Assembly (NCBI GenBank): GCA_963842955.1
Contig: CAWJIJ010000009.1
Coordinates: 496,001-560,000 of the forward strand
DNA length: 64,000 nt
Source of the DNA: JARFQW01 sp963842955
GTDB lineage: Bacteria > Pseudomonadota > Gammaproteobacteria > Steroidobacterales > XN24
Direction: 5' to 3'
Shown: positions 8,827 through 16,758 of the stretch, one piece after another
Layout of the letters: each line of letters opens with the position of its first letter
Numbering within the stretch: the stretch's first letter is position 1
Notes under the pieces: generated by a model
The model's input: the letters and a program-made list of their open reading frames with translations, nothing else
Databases searched by the model: none
What the model was told of the DNA's origin: nothing
Made by a program: the position numbers and the translations under genes

Positions 8827-9755
8827 CCCATCCCCAGCCATCCCCCGTGCCCGGGAAGCGCTTCCCGTTGCCTGTAAAAGTGGAGGGGGCGCGTGCCGAC
8901 GGCGACGGTAGCCTCCAGGTGCACCTGGATCCGGAGGACAAGATCGATGGTGCGAAGGTGTTCGCCGTGTACGGAAAAGGCGGCATCGGCAAATCGACCA
9001 CGTCCTCGAATCTTTCGGTGGCGTTTTCCAAGCTCGGAAAACGCGTCCTGCAGATCGGCTGCGACCCGAAGCACGATTCGACGTTCACCCTGACCAAGAA
9101 ACTGATGCCTACCGTGATTGATGTTCTTGAGTCCGTGGACTTCCACTCGGAAGAACTCCGGATCGAGGATTTCGTCTACGAGGGCTATAACGGGGTGATG
9201 TGCGTCGAAGCGGGCGGGCCGCCGGCCGGGACCGGGTGTGGTGGCTACGTCGTCGGTCAGACGGTCAAGTTGCTCAAGCAACACCATCTGCTCGAAGACA
9301 CGGACGTCGTTATTTTCGATGTTCTTGGCGACGTGGTTTGCGGCGGGTTTGCTGCGCCCCTGCAGCATGCTGAACGAGCCCTGGTCGTCGCCGCCAACGA
9401 CTTTGACTCGATTTTTGCGATGAATCGAATCGTCGCGGCGATTTCAGCCAAGGCCAAGAACTACAAGGTTCGGGTCGGCGGCGTCATCGCCAACCGCAGC
9501 GCCGATACCGATCAGATCGACGGCTTCAATGAGGCCATCGGACTGAAGCGGCTGGCTCACTTTCCTGACCTGGACGTGATCCGGCGAAGCCGTCTCAAGA
9601 AATCCACCTTGTTCGAGATGGACTCCACGCCGGAGTTGGAGCGTGTCCAGGGCGAGTACCTTCGACTGGCTCAGTCACTCCTCGATGGCACGGACGAGCT
9701 GGCGCCGCAGCCGATGCGGGATCGTGACCTCTTCGACTTCCTGGGATTCGACTGA
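8823..9755 (+). CDS. bchL: Protochlorophyllide reductase iron-sulfur ATP-binding protein BchL
   Basis: Nitrogenase iron-protein homologue that delivers electrons to BchNB at the cost of ATP. It has 310 residues. The P-loop is at residues 51-58 (GKGGIGKS). C139 (GTGCGGY) and C173 (VVCGGF) are the ligands of the [4Fe-4S] cluster that bridges the homodimer. A 40-residue N-terminal extension precedes the core; such tails are known in BchL. The four-base overlap with bchH and one-base overlap with bchM indicate translational coupling. Distinguished from BchX (24991) by these blocks and by its partners. Confidence 0.97.
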   Translation: MTHPQPSPVPGKRFPLPVKVEGARADGDGSLQVHLDPEDKIDGAKVFAVYGKGGIGKSTTSSNLSVAFSKLGKRVLQIGCDPKHDSTFTLTKKLMPTVIDVLESVDFHSEELRIEDFVYEGYNGVMCVEAGGPPAGTGCGGYVVGQTVKLLKQHHLLEDTDVVIFDVLGDVVCGGFAAPLQHAERALVVAANDFDSIFAMNRIVAAISAKAKNYKVRVGGVIANRSADTDQIDGFNEAIGLKRLAHFPDLDVIRRSRLKKSTLFEMDSTPELERVQGEYLRLAQSLLDGTDELAPQPMRDRDLFDFLGFD

Positions 9756-10468
9756 TGCCTTCATCAACCTACTTTCAGCGTCGTGAACAGCTCACCACGT
9801 ATTTCGACCACACGGCCGCCGCCGCATGGCGGGCGCTGACTTCGACCGATCCCGTCAGTCGCATCCGGGCGACGGTTCGTGCGGGACGCGACGAGATGCG
9901 GGATACCCTCGTGTCCTGGCTGCCGTCCGATATGAGCGGGCAGACGCTGCTGGATGCCGGTTGCGGGACAGGAGCCCTGGCCGTCAAGGCCGCCGGACAA
10001 GGTGCGCGCGTCGTAGCGGTCGATGTGGCCGCCAGCCTGATCGATGTGGCTCGACGCCGGGCCGCCCGAGAGGCGCCGAACGCGGACGTGGATTTTCGGG
10101 TTGGCGACATGCTCTCCGACGCTCTTGAAGAGGTGGATCACGTTGTTGCGATGGACTCGCTGATCCACTACAGCGCCGAAGACGTACTCCAGGTCGTGAC
10201 CCGGTTCGCGCGGCGCGCGAGGCGTTCGGTCCTGTTTACCAGTGCTCCCTGGACGCCGGCACTCGGCGCCATGCACTTTTTCGGGCGGCTGATTCCGCAC
10301 CGGCATCACCGGGCTCCGGCCATCGAGCCGGTGCACACTGGTCGTCTGCTGAAGGATCTGAATGCCGCACTGGGGCCGGAGGGGTGGGAGACCGCTCGCG
10401 CATATCGGGTGACCAGCGGCTTCTACATCTCCCAGGCCATTGAGCTCAGGAAGACGTGCGCAGACTGA
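9755..10468 (+). CDS. bchM: Mg-protoporphyrin IX methyltransferase
   Basis: SAM-dependent methylation of Mg-protoporphyrin IX on the C13 propionate, the step after Mg-chelatase and before AcsF. It has 237 residues. Motif I of class I methyltransferases is at about 65-76 (LLDAGCGTGALA), followed by the acidic end of strand 2 (VVAVDVA). The C-terminal HHRAPAIEPVHTGRL block is typical of BchM/ChlM. It overlaps bchL by one base and lhaA by 13 bases. Confidence 0.95.
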   Translation: MPSSTYFQRREQLTTYFDHTAAAAWRALTSTDPVSRIRATVRAGRDEMRDTLVSWLPSDMSGQTLLDAGCGTGALAVKAAGQGARVVAVDVAASLIDVARRRAAREAPNADVDFRVGDMLSDALEEVDHVVAMDSLIHYSAEDVLQVVTRFARRARRSVLFTSAPWTPALGAMHFFGRLIPHRHHRAPAIEPVHTGRLLKDLNAALGPEGWETARAYRVTSGFYISQAIELRKTCAD

Positions 10469-11886
10469 ATGACATACTCGTATCCGGGTGGGCCAGGATG
10501 GGTCCTGGCCTGTTGCCGTTTGGTGACGTAGCCACCCGCGAACTGCCACTGTCCCGGCTCCTTCGGCTTTCGCTGTTCCAGGTGTCAGTCGGTATGGCGG
10601 CGGTTCTGCTGATGGGCACACTGAATCGCGTCATGATTGTCGAGCTGGGCATTGCCGCCTGGCTTGTGGCCTTCATGCTGTCCTTGCCGCTGGTCTTCGC
10701 GCCCTTGAGAGCGCTGATCGGATACCGATCCGACGTCCACCGGTCTCATCTGGGCTGGCGGCGGGTGCCGTTCATCTGGTTCGGTACGCTGCTTCAGTTC
10801 GGAGGTCTGGCGATCCTGCCGTTTGCGCTGCTCGTTATGTCAGGCGACAGCCAGGGACCGCCGGTTTACGGCAAGATCGGCGCCCTGCTGGCGTTTTTGC
10901 TCGTCGGAGCAGGGATGCACACGACGCAGACCGCCGGGCTGGCGCTGGCCACCGACCTGGCCCGGGACGACCTGCGCCCCAGGATTGTCGCCCTGCTTTT
11001 CGTGATGTTGCTCGCAGGCATGCTGGTCAGCTCACTGGTTTTTGGCTGGCTTCTCGACGACTTCAGCGCAATACGGCTCATCAAGGTCATCCAGGGCGCA
11101 GCGGTAGCAACCCTGCTTCTGAACATCTGTGCGCTCTGGAAGCAGGAAGCGCGCAGGCCAGCTGCCCGCGTGGAGCGGCCGAATACCACGTTTCGCGAGG
11201 CCTGGGAAACTCTCCGGAAGGACCGGCGGGCGACCCGTTTGCTGACGGCCGTGGCCCTGGGGACCTCCGGTTTCGCCATGCAGGACATTCTTCTCGAGCC
11301 CTACGGCGGCCAGGTGCTCCATCTCTCGGTGGGAGCGACCACCGGGCTTACGGCCATTCTCGCCGCCGGCATGCTGGCGGCCTTCTGGGTTGCCGCGCAA
11401 CAGCTCGGCCGTGGCCAGGATCCGCACCGACTGGCCGCCTATGGCGCCCTTACCGGCGTATTTGCGTTCGCCATCGTCACGCTGGTCGGGGCGTTGCAAT
11501 CAACACCCTGGTTTGCGGCGGGCGTTGCCCTTATCGGATTCGGTTGTGGCCTGTTCGGCGTCGGTACGCTAACGGCGGCGATGAGCCTTGCCCGTGACGG
11601 CAACGCCGGCATCGCCCTGGGGGCCTGGGGCGCGGTCCAGGCCACCGCATCGGGCGTTGCCATTGCGCTGGGTGGCGGGCTTCGCGACATCGTCGACGGC
11701 CTGTCGGCCCAGGGAGTGCTTGGCACTGCTCTTAACGGATCCGCGACCGGTTACCAGGCGGTCTACCTCGTGGAGGTCGGACTGCTTTTCGCAACACTTG
11801 TGGTGATCGGGCCTTTGGCCCGGTTCGCCGTTAATGATTCATCGTCGGATGAGGTCGGTTTCGGCCTCGCCGATTTCCCACGCTGA
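10456..11886 (+). CDS. lhaA: LhaA-type LH1 assembly protein (PucC/BCH transporter family)
   Basis: Polytopic membrane protein of the major-facilitator-like PucC/LhaA family, needed for LH1 assembly and thought to hand bacteriochlorophyll to antenna subunits. It has 476 residues and about 12 hydrophobic segments. Family landmarks are LNRVMIVELGI near residue 55, GYRSDVHRSHLGWRRVPFIW near 90-110, and a conserved late repeat of glycine-rich helices (GFGCGLFGVGTL). It begins with GTG 10456 inside the end of bchM; AGGAAG lies very close upstream. The position between bchM and puhA is the classic place for lhaA rather than pucC. Confidence 0.9.
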   Translation: MRRLNDILVSGWARMGPGLLPFGDVATRELPLSRLLRLSLFQVSVGMAAVLLMGTLNRVMIVELGIAAWLVAFMLSLPLVFAPLRALIGYRSDVHRSHLGWRRVPFIWFGTLLQFGGLAILPFALLVMSGDSQGPPVYGKIGALLAFLLVGAGMHTTQTAGLALATDLARDDLRPRIVALLFVMLLAGMLVSSLVFGWLLDDFSAIRLIKVIQGAAVATLLLNICALWKQEARRPAARVERPNTTFREAWETLRKDRRATRLLTAVALGTSGFAMQDILLEPYGGQVLHLSVGATTGLTAILAAGMLAAFWVAAQQLGRGQDPHRLAAYGALTGVFAFAIVTLVGALQSTPWFAAGVALIGFGCGLFGVGTLTAAMSLARDGNAGIALGAWGAVQATASGVAIALGGGLRDIVDGLSAQGVLGTALNGSATGYQAVYLVEVGLLFATLVVIGPLARFAVNDSSSDEVGFGLADFPR

Positions 11887-11904
11887 CAGTTCCGGGGGTC
11901 TGCC

Positions 11905-12672
11905 ATGTCCAGCGGTTTGACAAGTTCCATCGATCTCGTAGAGATCCTCTTCACCTTGTTCTGGGTGTTCTTCGTTTTTCTGGTGCTTTATTTGCAGCGC
12001 GAGGGCAAGCGGGAAGGGTATCCGCTGGTCTCGGATCGCTCGGATCAGGTCCTGGTCCAGGGGTTCCCGACCATGCCGAAGCCGAAGGAATACCGCCTCG
12101 CCAATGGGGACAGCGTCACGGCGCCGGACAACCGGCCTCCGGAGATTGACGTTGCGGCCAAGCCGGCGGCCTCGTTTCCCGGAGCGCCCCTCGTACCTAC
12201 CGGAGATCCGATGGTGGACGGTGTAGGCGTTGCTGCATACGCCAATCGATCCGATACGCCGGACAGGATGTATGACGGCCGGCTCCGGGTCGTCCCCTTG
12301 AGGACCCAGAAGGACGCCTATGTGGATGCCAGGGACAAGGACCCGCGCGGTATGCCGGTCATTGCCGCCGATGGGGTTCAGGTCGGCGTGGTCAGCGATC
12401 TGTGGATCGACCTGGCGGAGCCGATGGTCTATTTCCTTGAAATGACCGCGGACCACGGCGGCGAGTCGATCATGGTTCCGTTTCATTTCGCGGATATCAA
12501 GAAAAGCCGCGGTGAGATCAAGGTCAATGCCTTGTATTCCCACCAGTTTGCGAAGGTTCCCCGGCTGAGATCGCCGGATCAGATCACGCTGCTGGAAGAG
12601 GACAAGATCGCCGCCTATTTTGCGGGCGGTGAGTTGTACGCCGATCCTCAGCGGCAGGAGCCCTTCATTTGA
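11905..12672 (+). CDS. puhA: Photosynthetic reaction centre H subunit
   Basis: H subunit of the type II reaction centre, which caps L and M on the cytoplasmic side and helps quinone protonation. It has 255 residues. A single transmembrane helix (about residues 12-32, VEILFTLFWVFFVFLVLYLQ) is followed by the YLQREGKREGYPL stretch that is a hallmark of PuhA. A PRC-barrel domain occupies the C-terminal half (DARDKDPRGMPVIAADG onward). The stop TGA overlaps the TTG start of the next gene. Confidence 0.97.
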   Translation: MSSGLTSSIDLVEILFTLFWVFFVFLVLYLQREGKREGYPLVSDRSDQVLVQGFPTMPKPKEYRLANGDSVTAPDNRPPEIDVAAKPAASFPGAPLVPTGDPMVDGVGVAAYANRSDTPDRMYDGRLRVVPLRTQKDAYVDARDKDPRGMPVIAADGVQVGVVSDLWIDLAEPMVYFLEMTADHGGESIMVPFHFADIKKSRGEIKVNALYSHQFAKVPRLRSPDQITLLEEDKIAAYFAGGELYADPQRQEPFI

Positions 12673-13856
12673 ACACTATGCTGGAGCATGACCGGGAACC
12701 GGCCCGCGGACTGCCGCAACAGCTGCCCGGCGATGAGGCCATCCTGTGGCAGGGCCGTCCGGAGTTTGGTCGTTTCGCCATCAGCGCATTCCATATACGC
12801 AAGCTGGCTGTCTACTTCCTGATACTGGTGGCACTGCATGCGGTTTCGAGTGCGGGCGGCTATCGCGGGACGCTGGGTTTTGCGGCGCTGGCGGGTCTGG
12901 CGATCGGCGTTGTCATCCTGTATGCGTGGCTGGCATCCCGCCGGGCGATGTACACCATAACGGATCGCCGGATTGTCATTCGCTGCGGCGTGGCCCTGCC
13001 GATATCGGTCAACCTTCCGTTCAGGATTATCGAGTCGGCCGACCTTCGCGTCTTCAATGACGAAACAGGCGACATCGTGCTGGGGCCGGGCAAGGGTCAC
13101 CGCGCCTCCTACCTCCTGTTGTGGCCTCATGTCCGCATGCGCTCCCTGGTCCGGGTCAAGCCGGTCCTGCGGGCCATAGATGACGCCCAGTCGGTTGCCA
13201 CACGTCTTGGAGAGGCGCTTGCTGCCCATGCGCTTGTAGCGAGAGAGTTGGCAATGACAACAGCTGTGGGGCCGTCGGCAACGGAAAAGCCCGAAGCACC
13301 GGCCGATGCTCCTGCACGCGAAAAGTCGCGCTGGTCGCCGTACCCGGCCATCCCTCTGGCAGGAGCCGTGGCGCTCGTATTGCTCACCGTCGTCTCGGTA
13401 GGAGCGCTTCGCCTGGGGCAGGGCAGAGTTGCCGCGCCGCCGGTCGTGGAGTCCGTGGAGGCGGTAGAGCTTCAGTTTCAGGACGTTCCCGACGGGTCCG
13501 TGGAGATTTTCGACGTCCGGTCGGGTCGGCTGATTCATCGTATCGCGCCGGGTGAGGACGGCTTTGTCCGCGCGACCATGAGGAGCCTTGCGGCGGCCCG
13601 TACCCGTGCGGGCGGCGGACTGGACACGCCATTTTCCCTGCGCCGCACGCAGGAGGGACGGCTTCTCCTGACCGACCCCTACACCGGCCGCGATATCGAC
13701 CTGTGGGCATTTGGCGAAACCAATGCCGCTGCCTTTTCCCAGCTGTTTTTCCTGGCGCGCGAGCCCGGAGAAGCTTCTCCCCATGCATTCGCGGATGACG
13801 ACAGACGTGAGGATCTCGCGTCTGTTGCGCTGACGACTCCGGAGGCCACGCCATGA
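12669..13856 (+). CDS. puhB: PuhB-PuhC fusion, reaction centre/LH1 assembly protein
   Basis: One uninterrupted frame of 395 residues covers what are normally two genes. Residues 1 to about 185 match PuhB: a short soluble start, two or three hydrophobic helices (LAVYFLILVALHAV, LAIGVVILYAWL) and a PH-like domain with RRAMYTITDRRIVIRCGVAL. Residues about 196-395 match PuhC: a charged lead, one helix (AIPLAGAVALVLLTVVSV) and a periplasmic domain ending in the family block LRRTQEGRLLLTDPYTGRDI. An in-frame ATG at 13254 (codon 196) preceded by GAGAGAG could act as an internal start and still yield separate PuhC. The TTG start has AGGAG eight bases upstream. PuhB helps reaction centre assembly; PuhC helps RC-LH1 organisation. 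Confidence 0.85.
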   Translation: MNTMLEHDREPARGLPQQLPGDEAILWQGRPEFGRFAISAFHIRKLAVYFLILVALHAVSSAGGYRGTLGFAALAGLAIGVVILYAWLASRRAMYTITDRRIVIRCGVALPISVNLPFRIIESADLRVFNDETGDIVLGPGKGHRASYLLLWPHVRMRSLVRVKPVLRAIDDAQSVATRLGEALAAHALVARELAMTTAVGPSATEKPEAPADAPAREKSRWSPYPAIPLAGAVALVLLTVVSVGALRLGQGRVAAPPVVESVEAVELQFQDVPDGSVEIFDVRSGRLIHRIAPGEDGFVRATMRSLAAARTRAGGGLDTPFSLRRTQEGRLLLTDPYTGRDIDLWAFGETNAAAFSQLFFLAREPGEASPHAFADDDRREDLASVALTTPEATP

Positions 13857-14920
13857 CGACCCAGACCGCTGCTGACACTCGCCTGAACGAATCCACCACT
13901 AAAGCGCGCACCGAGACCCTGCTGACGCCGAGGTTCTACACGACGGACTTTGATGCGATGGATCGACTCGACATGGAGCCGATCCGTGCCGAGTGGGAAG
14001 AACTCATGCGGGAATTCCGCAATGACAACAATCAGAATCACTTCAAGCGGGATGAGAACTTCGAAAAGGAGATAAAGGACTTGCCCCCGGCCCTGGAGAA
14101 GGAGTTTCTCGATTTCATGGTGTCCTCGGTGACCTCCGAGTATTCCGGGCACGTGCTCTATGCGAACATCAGGAAAGCCGTGGACAACAAGGACATCGAG
14201 GAAGTCATGGGGTACATGGCCCGGGATGAGTCAAGGCACGCGGGCTTTATCAACAAGGCCCTCAAGGACTACGGGCTGCCTGTGAACCTGAGCTTTCTGC
14301 GCAAGAAGAAGGACTACAAGTATTTCAAGCCGAAGTACATCTTCTATGCGACCTATCTCTCGGAAAAAATCGGCTACGCCCGCTACATCACGATCTACCG
14401 ACAGCTGGAGCGGCATCCGGAGCTCCGTTTTCATCCCATGTTCCGCTGGTTCAAGGACTGGTGTAACGACGAGTTCCGCCACGGCGAGGTTTTCGCCCTG
14501 ATCATGAAGGCAAATCCTCATTTGCTGCGCGGTCCCAATCTGCTCTGGATCCGGTTCTTCCTGCTGGCCGTGTTTGCGACAATGTACGTGCGCGACCACG
14601 CACGTCCCGAGCTGCACAAGGCCTTAGGCTTCGATCCGACGGAATATGATCTCAAGGTCCTGGGCATTACGTCGGAGATCACCAAGCAGATCTTCCCGTT
14701 TACGCTGGATCTGGATAACCCGCGCTTCAAAGCGGGGCTCGACCGTCTGACGGCAATCAACGAATCCGTTACCGAGGCGAAGCGCATCGGAGGTTTGCGT
14801 GGTCTCGTGCGCAGGGCGGGGCTTTCCGTGGCCGGCGCGTTCACGTTCGCCCGGCTGTACCTCCTGCCCACCGTGAGCCACAAGCTCCCGGAAAATGTCC
14901 GCCTCGCTCCGACCTGGTAG
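13853..14920 (+). CDS. acsF: Aerobic Mg-protoporphyrin IX monomethyl ester cyclase
   Basis: Diiron, O2-dependent enzyme that closes ring E to give divinyl protochlorophyllide. It has 355 residues. The diiron ligand blocks are visible: E96 in SSVTSEYSGH, DESRH at 125-129 and DEFRH at 206-210. No bchE (the O2-independent cyclase) occurs in the window, which suggests that bacteriochlorophyll is made under oxic or micro-oxic conditions. It overlaps puhBC by four bases. Placement of acsF between puhC and puhE is common in PGCs. Confidence 0.96.
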   Translation: MTTQTAADTRLNESTTKARTETLLTPRFYTTDFDAMDRLDMEPIRAEWEELMREFRNDNNQNHFKRDENFEKEIKDLPPALEKEFLDFMVSSVTSEYSGHVLYANIRKAVDNKDIEEVMGYMARDESRHAGFINKALKDYGLPVNLSFLRKKKDYKYFKPKYIFYATYLSEKIGYARYITIYRQLERHPELRFHPMFRWFKDWCNDEFRHGEVFALIMKANPHLLRGPNLLWIRFFLLAVFATMYVRDHARPELHKALGFDPTEYDLKVLGITSEITKQIFPFTLDLDNPRFKAGLDRLTAINESVTEAKRIGGLRGLVRRAGLSVAGAFTFARLYLLPTVSHKLPENVRLAPTW

Positions 14921-14929
14921 GCGATACAC

Positions 14930-15730
14930 GTGGATTATGCTCTACCGGTTCTTTTTGCGATCACCCTGTGGTGGCTGAGTACCGTCGTTCTTCTGTACAG
15001 GGCAGGCCTTCCGAAGGCCTCTTACCCGGCAACTCTTGTCGGTGCCACGGCGGCCATGGCGATCGGCCTCTGGGCAATCGTGGCCAGCCGCGGCGAGGCG
15101 ACGAATGCAGGGATGTACGTGGCTTTTTCCGGTGCCCTCGCGGTCTGGGGTTGGCATGAAGTCGCGTATCTGTTCGGCTTTGTGAGCGGCCCCCGGCCGG
15201 CTGCATGTCCAGCCGGTGTTACCGGATGGCAACGCTTCGTCTTCGGCGTAAAGGCTTGTGTCTATCATGAGCTTGCCGTAGTGGCGACGGCAGGTTTGAT
15301 CGCCCTGGTCGTTTGGGATTCACCGAATCGCGTTGCCTTGTTCACGTTCCTGATCCTTTGGCTCATGCGCTGGAGCGCGAAACTCAACATCTTTCTTGGA
15401 GTTCGCAACCTGCATGCTGAATACTGGCCCGAACACCTGGCTTATCTGAAGTCCTTTGTCGGCAAGGAACGAATGAACGGTCTTTTCCCGATCTCCGTGG
15501 CCGGTGCATGCATCGGCATCGCATCGCTGGGCTCGATGGCCGCAGCCTCCGGGACCGGAAGTTCCGGGCGCACCGGCGCGATGCTGCTTCTGACGCTTCT
15601 GGCCCTGGCGCTGATAGAGCATTGTTTCCTCGTACTGCGTGTCTCTGACGGCATCCTGTGGCAGCCGGGGCTCAGGTCGAGGAATGTTGACGGCCGGCCG
15701 ATTCCCGCCAAGATCCAACCACGCCTTTAG
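14930..15730 (+). CDS. puhE: PuhE, putative photosynthetic complex assembly membrane protein
   Basis: Integral membrane protein of 266 residues with seven or so hydrophobic helices, of the PuhE (DUF3623) family found only in PGCs. Recognisable blocks are WGWHEVAYLFGFVSGPRP, LILWLMRWSAKLNIFLGVRN and EHLAYLKSFVGKERMNGLFP. Its role is known only from mutants that alter reaction centre and bacteriochlorophyll levels. The start is GTG 14930, nine bases after the acsF stop. It is followed five bases later by bchI. Confidence 0.9.
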   Translation: MDYALPVLFAITLWWLSTVVLLYRAGLPKASYPATLVGATAAMAIGLWAIVASRGEATNAGMYVAFSGALAVWGWHEVAYLFGFVSGPRPAACPAGVTGWQRFVFGVKACVYHELAVVATAGLIALVVWDSPNRVALFTFLILWLMRWSAKLNIFLGVRNLHAEYWPEHLAYLKSFVGKERMNGLFPISVAGACIGIASLGSMAAASGTGSSGRTGAMLLLTLLALALIEHCFLVLRVSDGILWQPGLRSRNVDGRPIPAKIQPRL

Positions 15731-15735
15731 CGGAC

Positions 15736-16758
15736 ATGGCCCTGTTTCCGTTTTCGGCAATTGTTGGTCAGGCTGACCTGAAGAAGTCCCTGATGATCGC
15801 AGCAGTCGACAGCAGCGTGGGTGGAGTGTTGTTGTTCGGCGACCGCGGGACGGGTAAGTCCACTGCGGTCAGGGCTCTCGCGGGCCTGCTACCGAAGATG
15901 CGCGCCGTCGTGGGTTGCCCATATGCCTGTGCTCCCGGAGGTGACTATTGTGAGGCTGCTCACTGCGGTGTCCTTGCGCACAAGGGTGAACGCCGCAGCC
16001 GCCTCGGCGACGTGCCGGTCGTGGATCTTCCGCTCGGCGTCACGGAGGATCGGGTGGTGGGTGCTCTCGACATAGAGAAGGCCCTGGTTCACGGCGAAAA
16101 GTCTTTCGAACCGGGACTTCTGGCACGGGCAAACCGCGGATTCCTCTATATCGACGAAGTCAATCTGCTCGAAGACCATATCGTCGATCTGCTGCTCGAT
16201 GCCGCCGCATCAGGGGAGAACCTCGTGGAGCGGGAGGGGCTCAGTGTTCGCCACCCGGCCCGTTTTGTCCTGATCGGAAGCGGAAACCCCGAGGAGGGCG
16301 AACTCAGGCCCCAGCTTCTGGACCGGTTCGGTCTGGCGGTGGAGGTCAGTACGCCGCTTGAAGTCAGCGAACGGATCGAGGTCATTCGGCGGCGTGACAG
16401 CTTCGAGCGTGACCCGGCTGCCTTTCTGAAGAAGTGGACGCGCCAGGACGGAAAGCTGCGCCGTCGTATCGTTAAGGCACGGGAACGAATCGAAGACCTT
16501 GACGTCGATGACCTGGTTCTCGGCAAAGCGGCGGAAATCTGTATTGCCCTGGAAACGGACGGGTCCCGGGGCGAGCTCACGCTCATGCGCGCGGCACGTG
16601 CAGTGGCCGCGCTCAATGGCGATGACGCCGTGACGCTGGATCATTTGCGAGACGTGGGCCCCATGGCGTTGTCCCATAGGCTCCGGCGGAACCCTCTCGA
16701 TGAATCCAGCGCGGGTGTGCGCGTGGCCAGGGTGCTCGAAGAGCTGCTGCCGAAATGA
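15736..16758 (+). CDS. bchI: Magnesium chelatase ATPase subunit I
   Basis: AAA+ subunit that, with BchD, drives Mg2+ insertion by BchH. It has 340 residues. Walker A is GDRGTGKS at 35-42, and Walker B is FLYIDEVNLL around residues 137-145. The cysteine-rich insertion CPYACAPGGDYCEAAHC is typical of BchI. The sensor/arginine-finger region follows (SGNPEEGELRPQLLDRFGL). It ends in a four-base overlap with bchD. Confidence 0.97.
   Translation: MALFPFSAIVGQADLKKSLMIAAVDSSVGGVLLFGDRGTGKSTAVRALAGLLPKMRAVVGCPYACAPGGDYCEAAHCGVLAHKGERRSRLGDVPVVDLPLGVTEDRVVGALDIEKALVHGEKSFEPGLLARANRGFLYIDEVNLLEDHIVDLLLDAAASGENLVEREGLSVRHPARFVLIGSGNPEEGELRPQLLDRFGLAVEVSTPLEVSERIEVIRRRDSFERDPAAFLKKWTRQDGKLRRRIVKARERIEDLDVDDLVLGKAAEICIALETDGSRGELTLMRAARAVAALNGDDAVTLDHLRDVGPMALSHRLRRNPLDESSAGVRVARVLEELLPK

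Noticed and set aside
7126..8841. Leftward open frame of 571 codons inside bchH
   Set aside because: Antisense shadow of a conserved gene; no ribosome site, no known domain.
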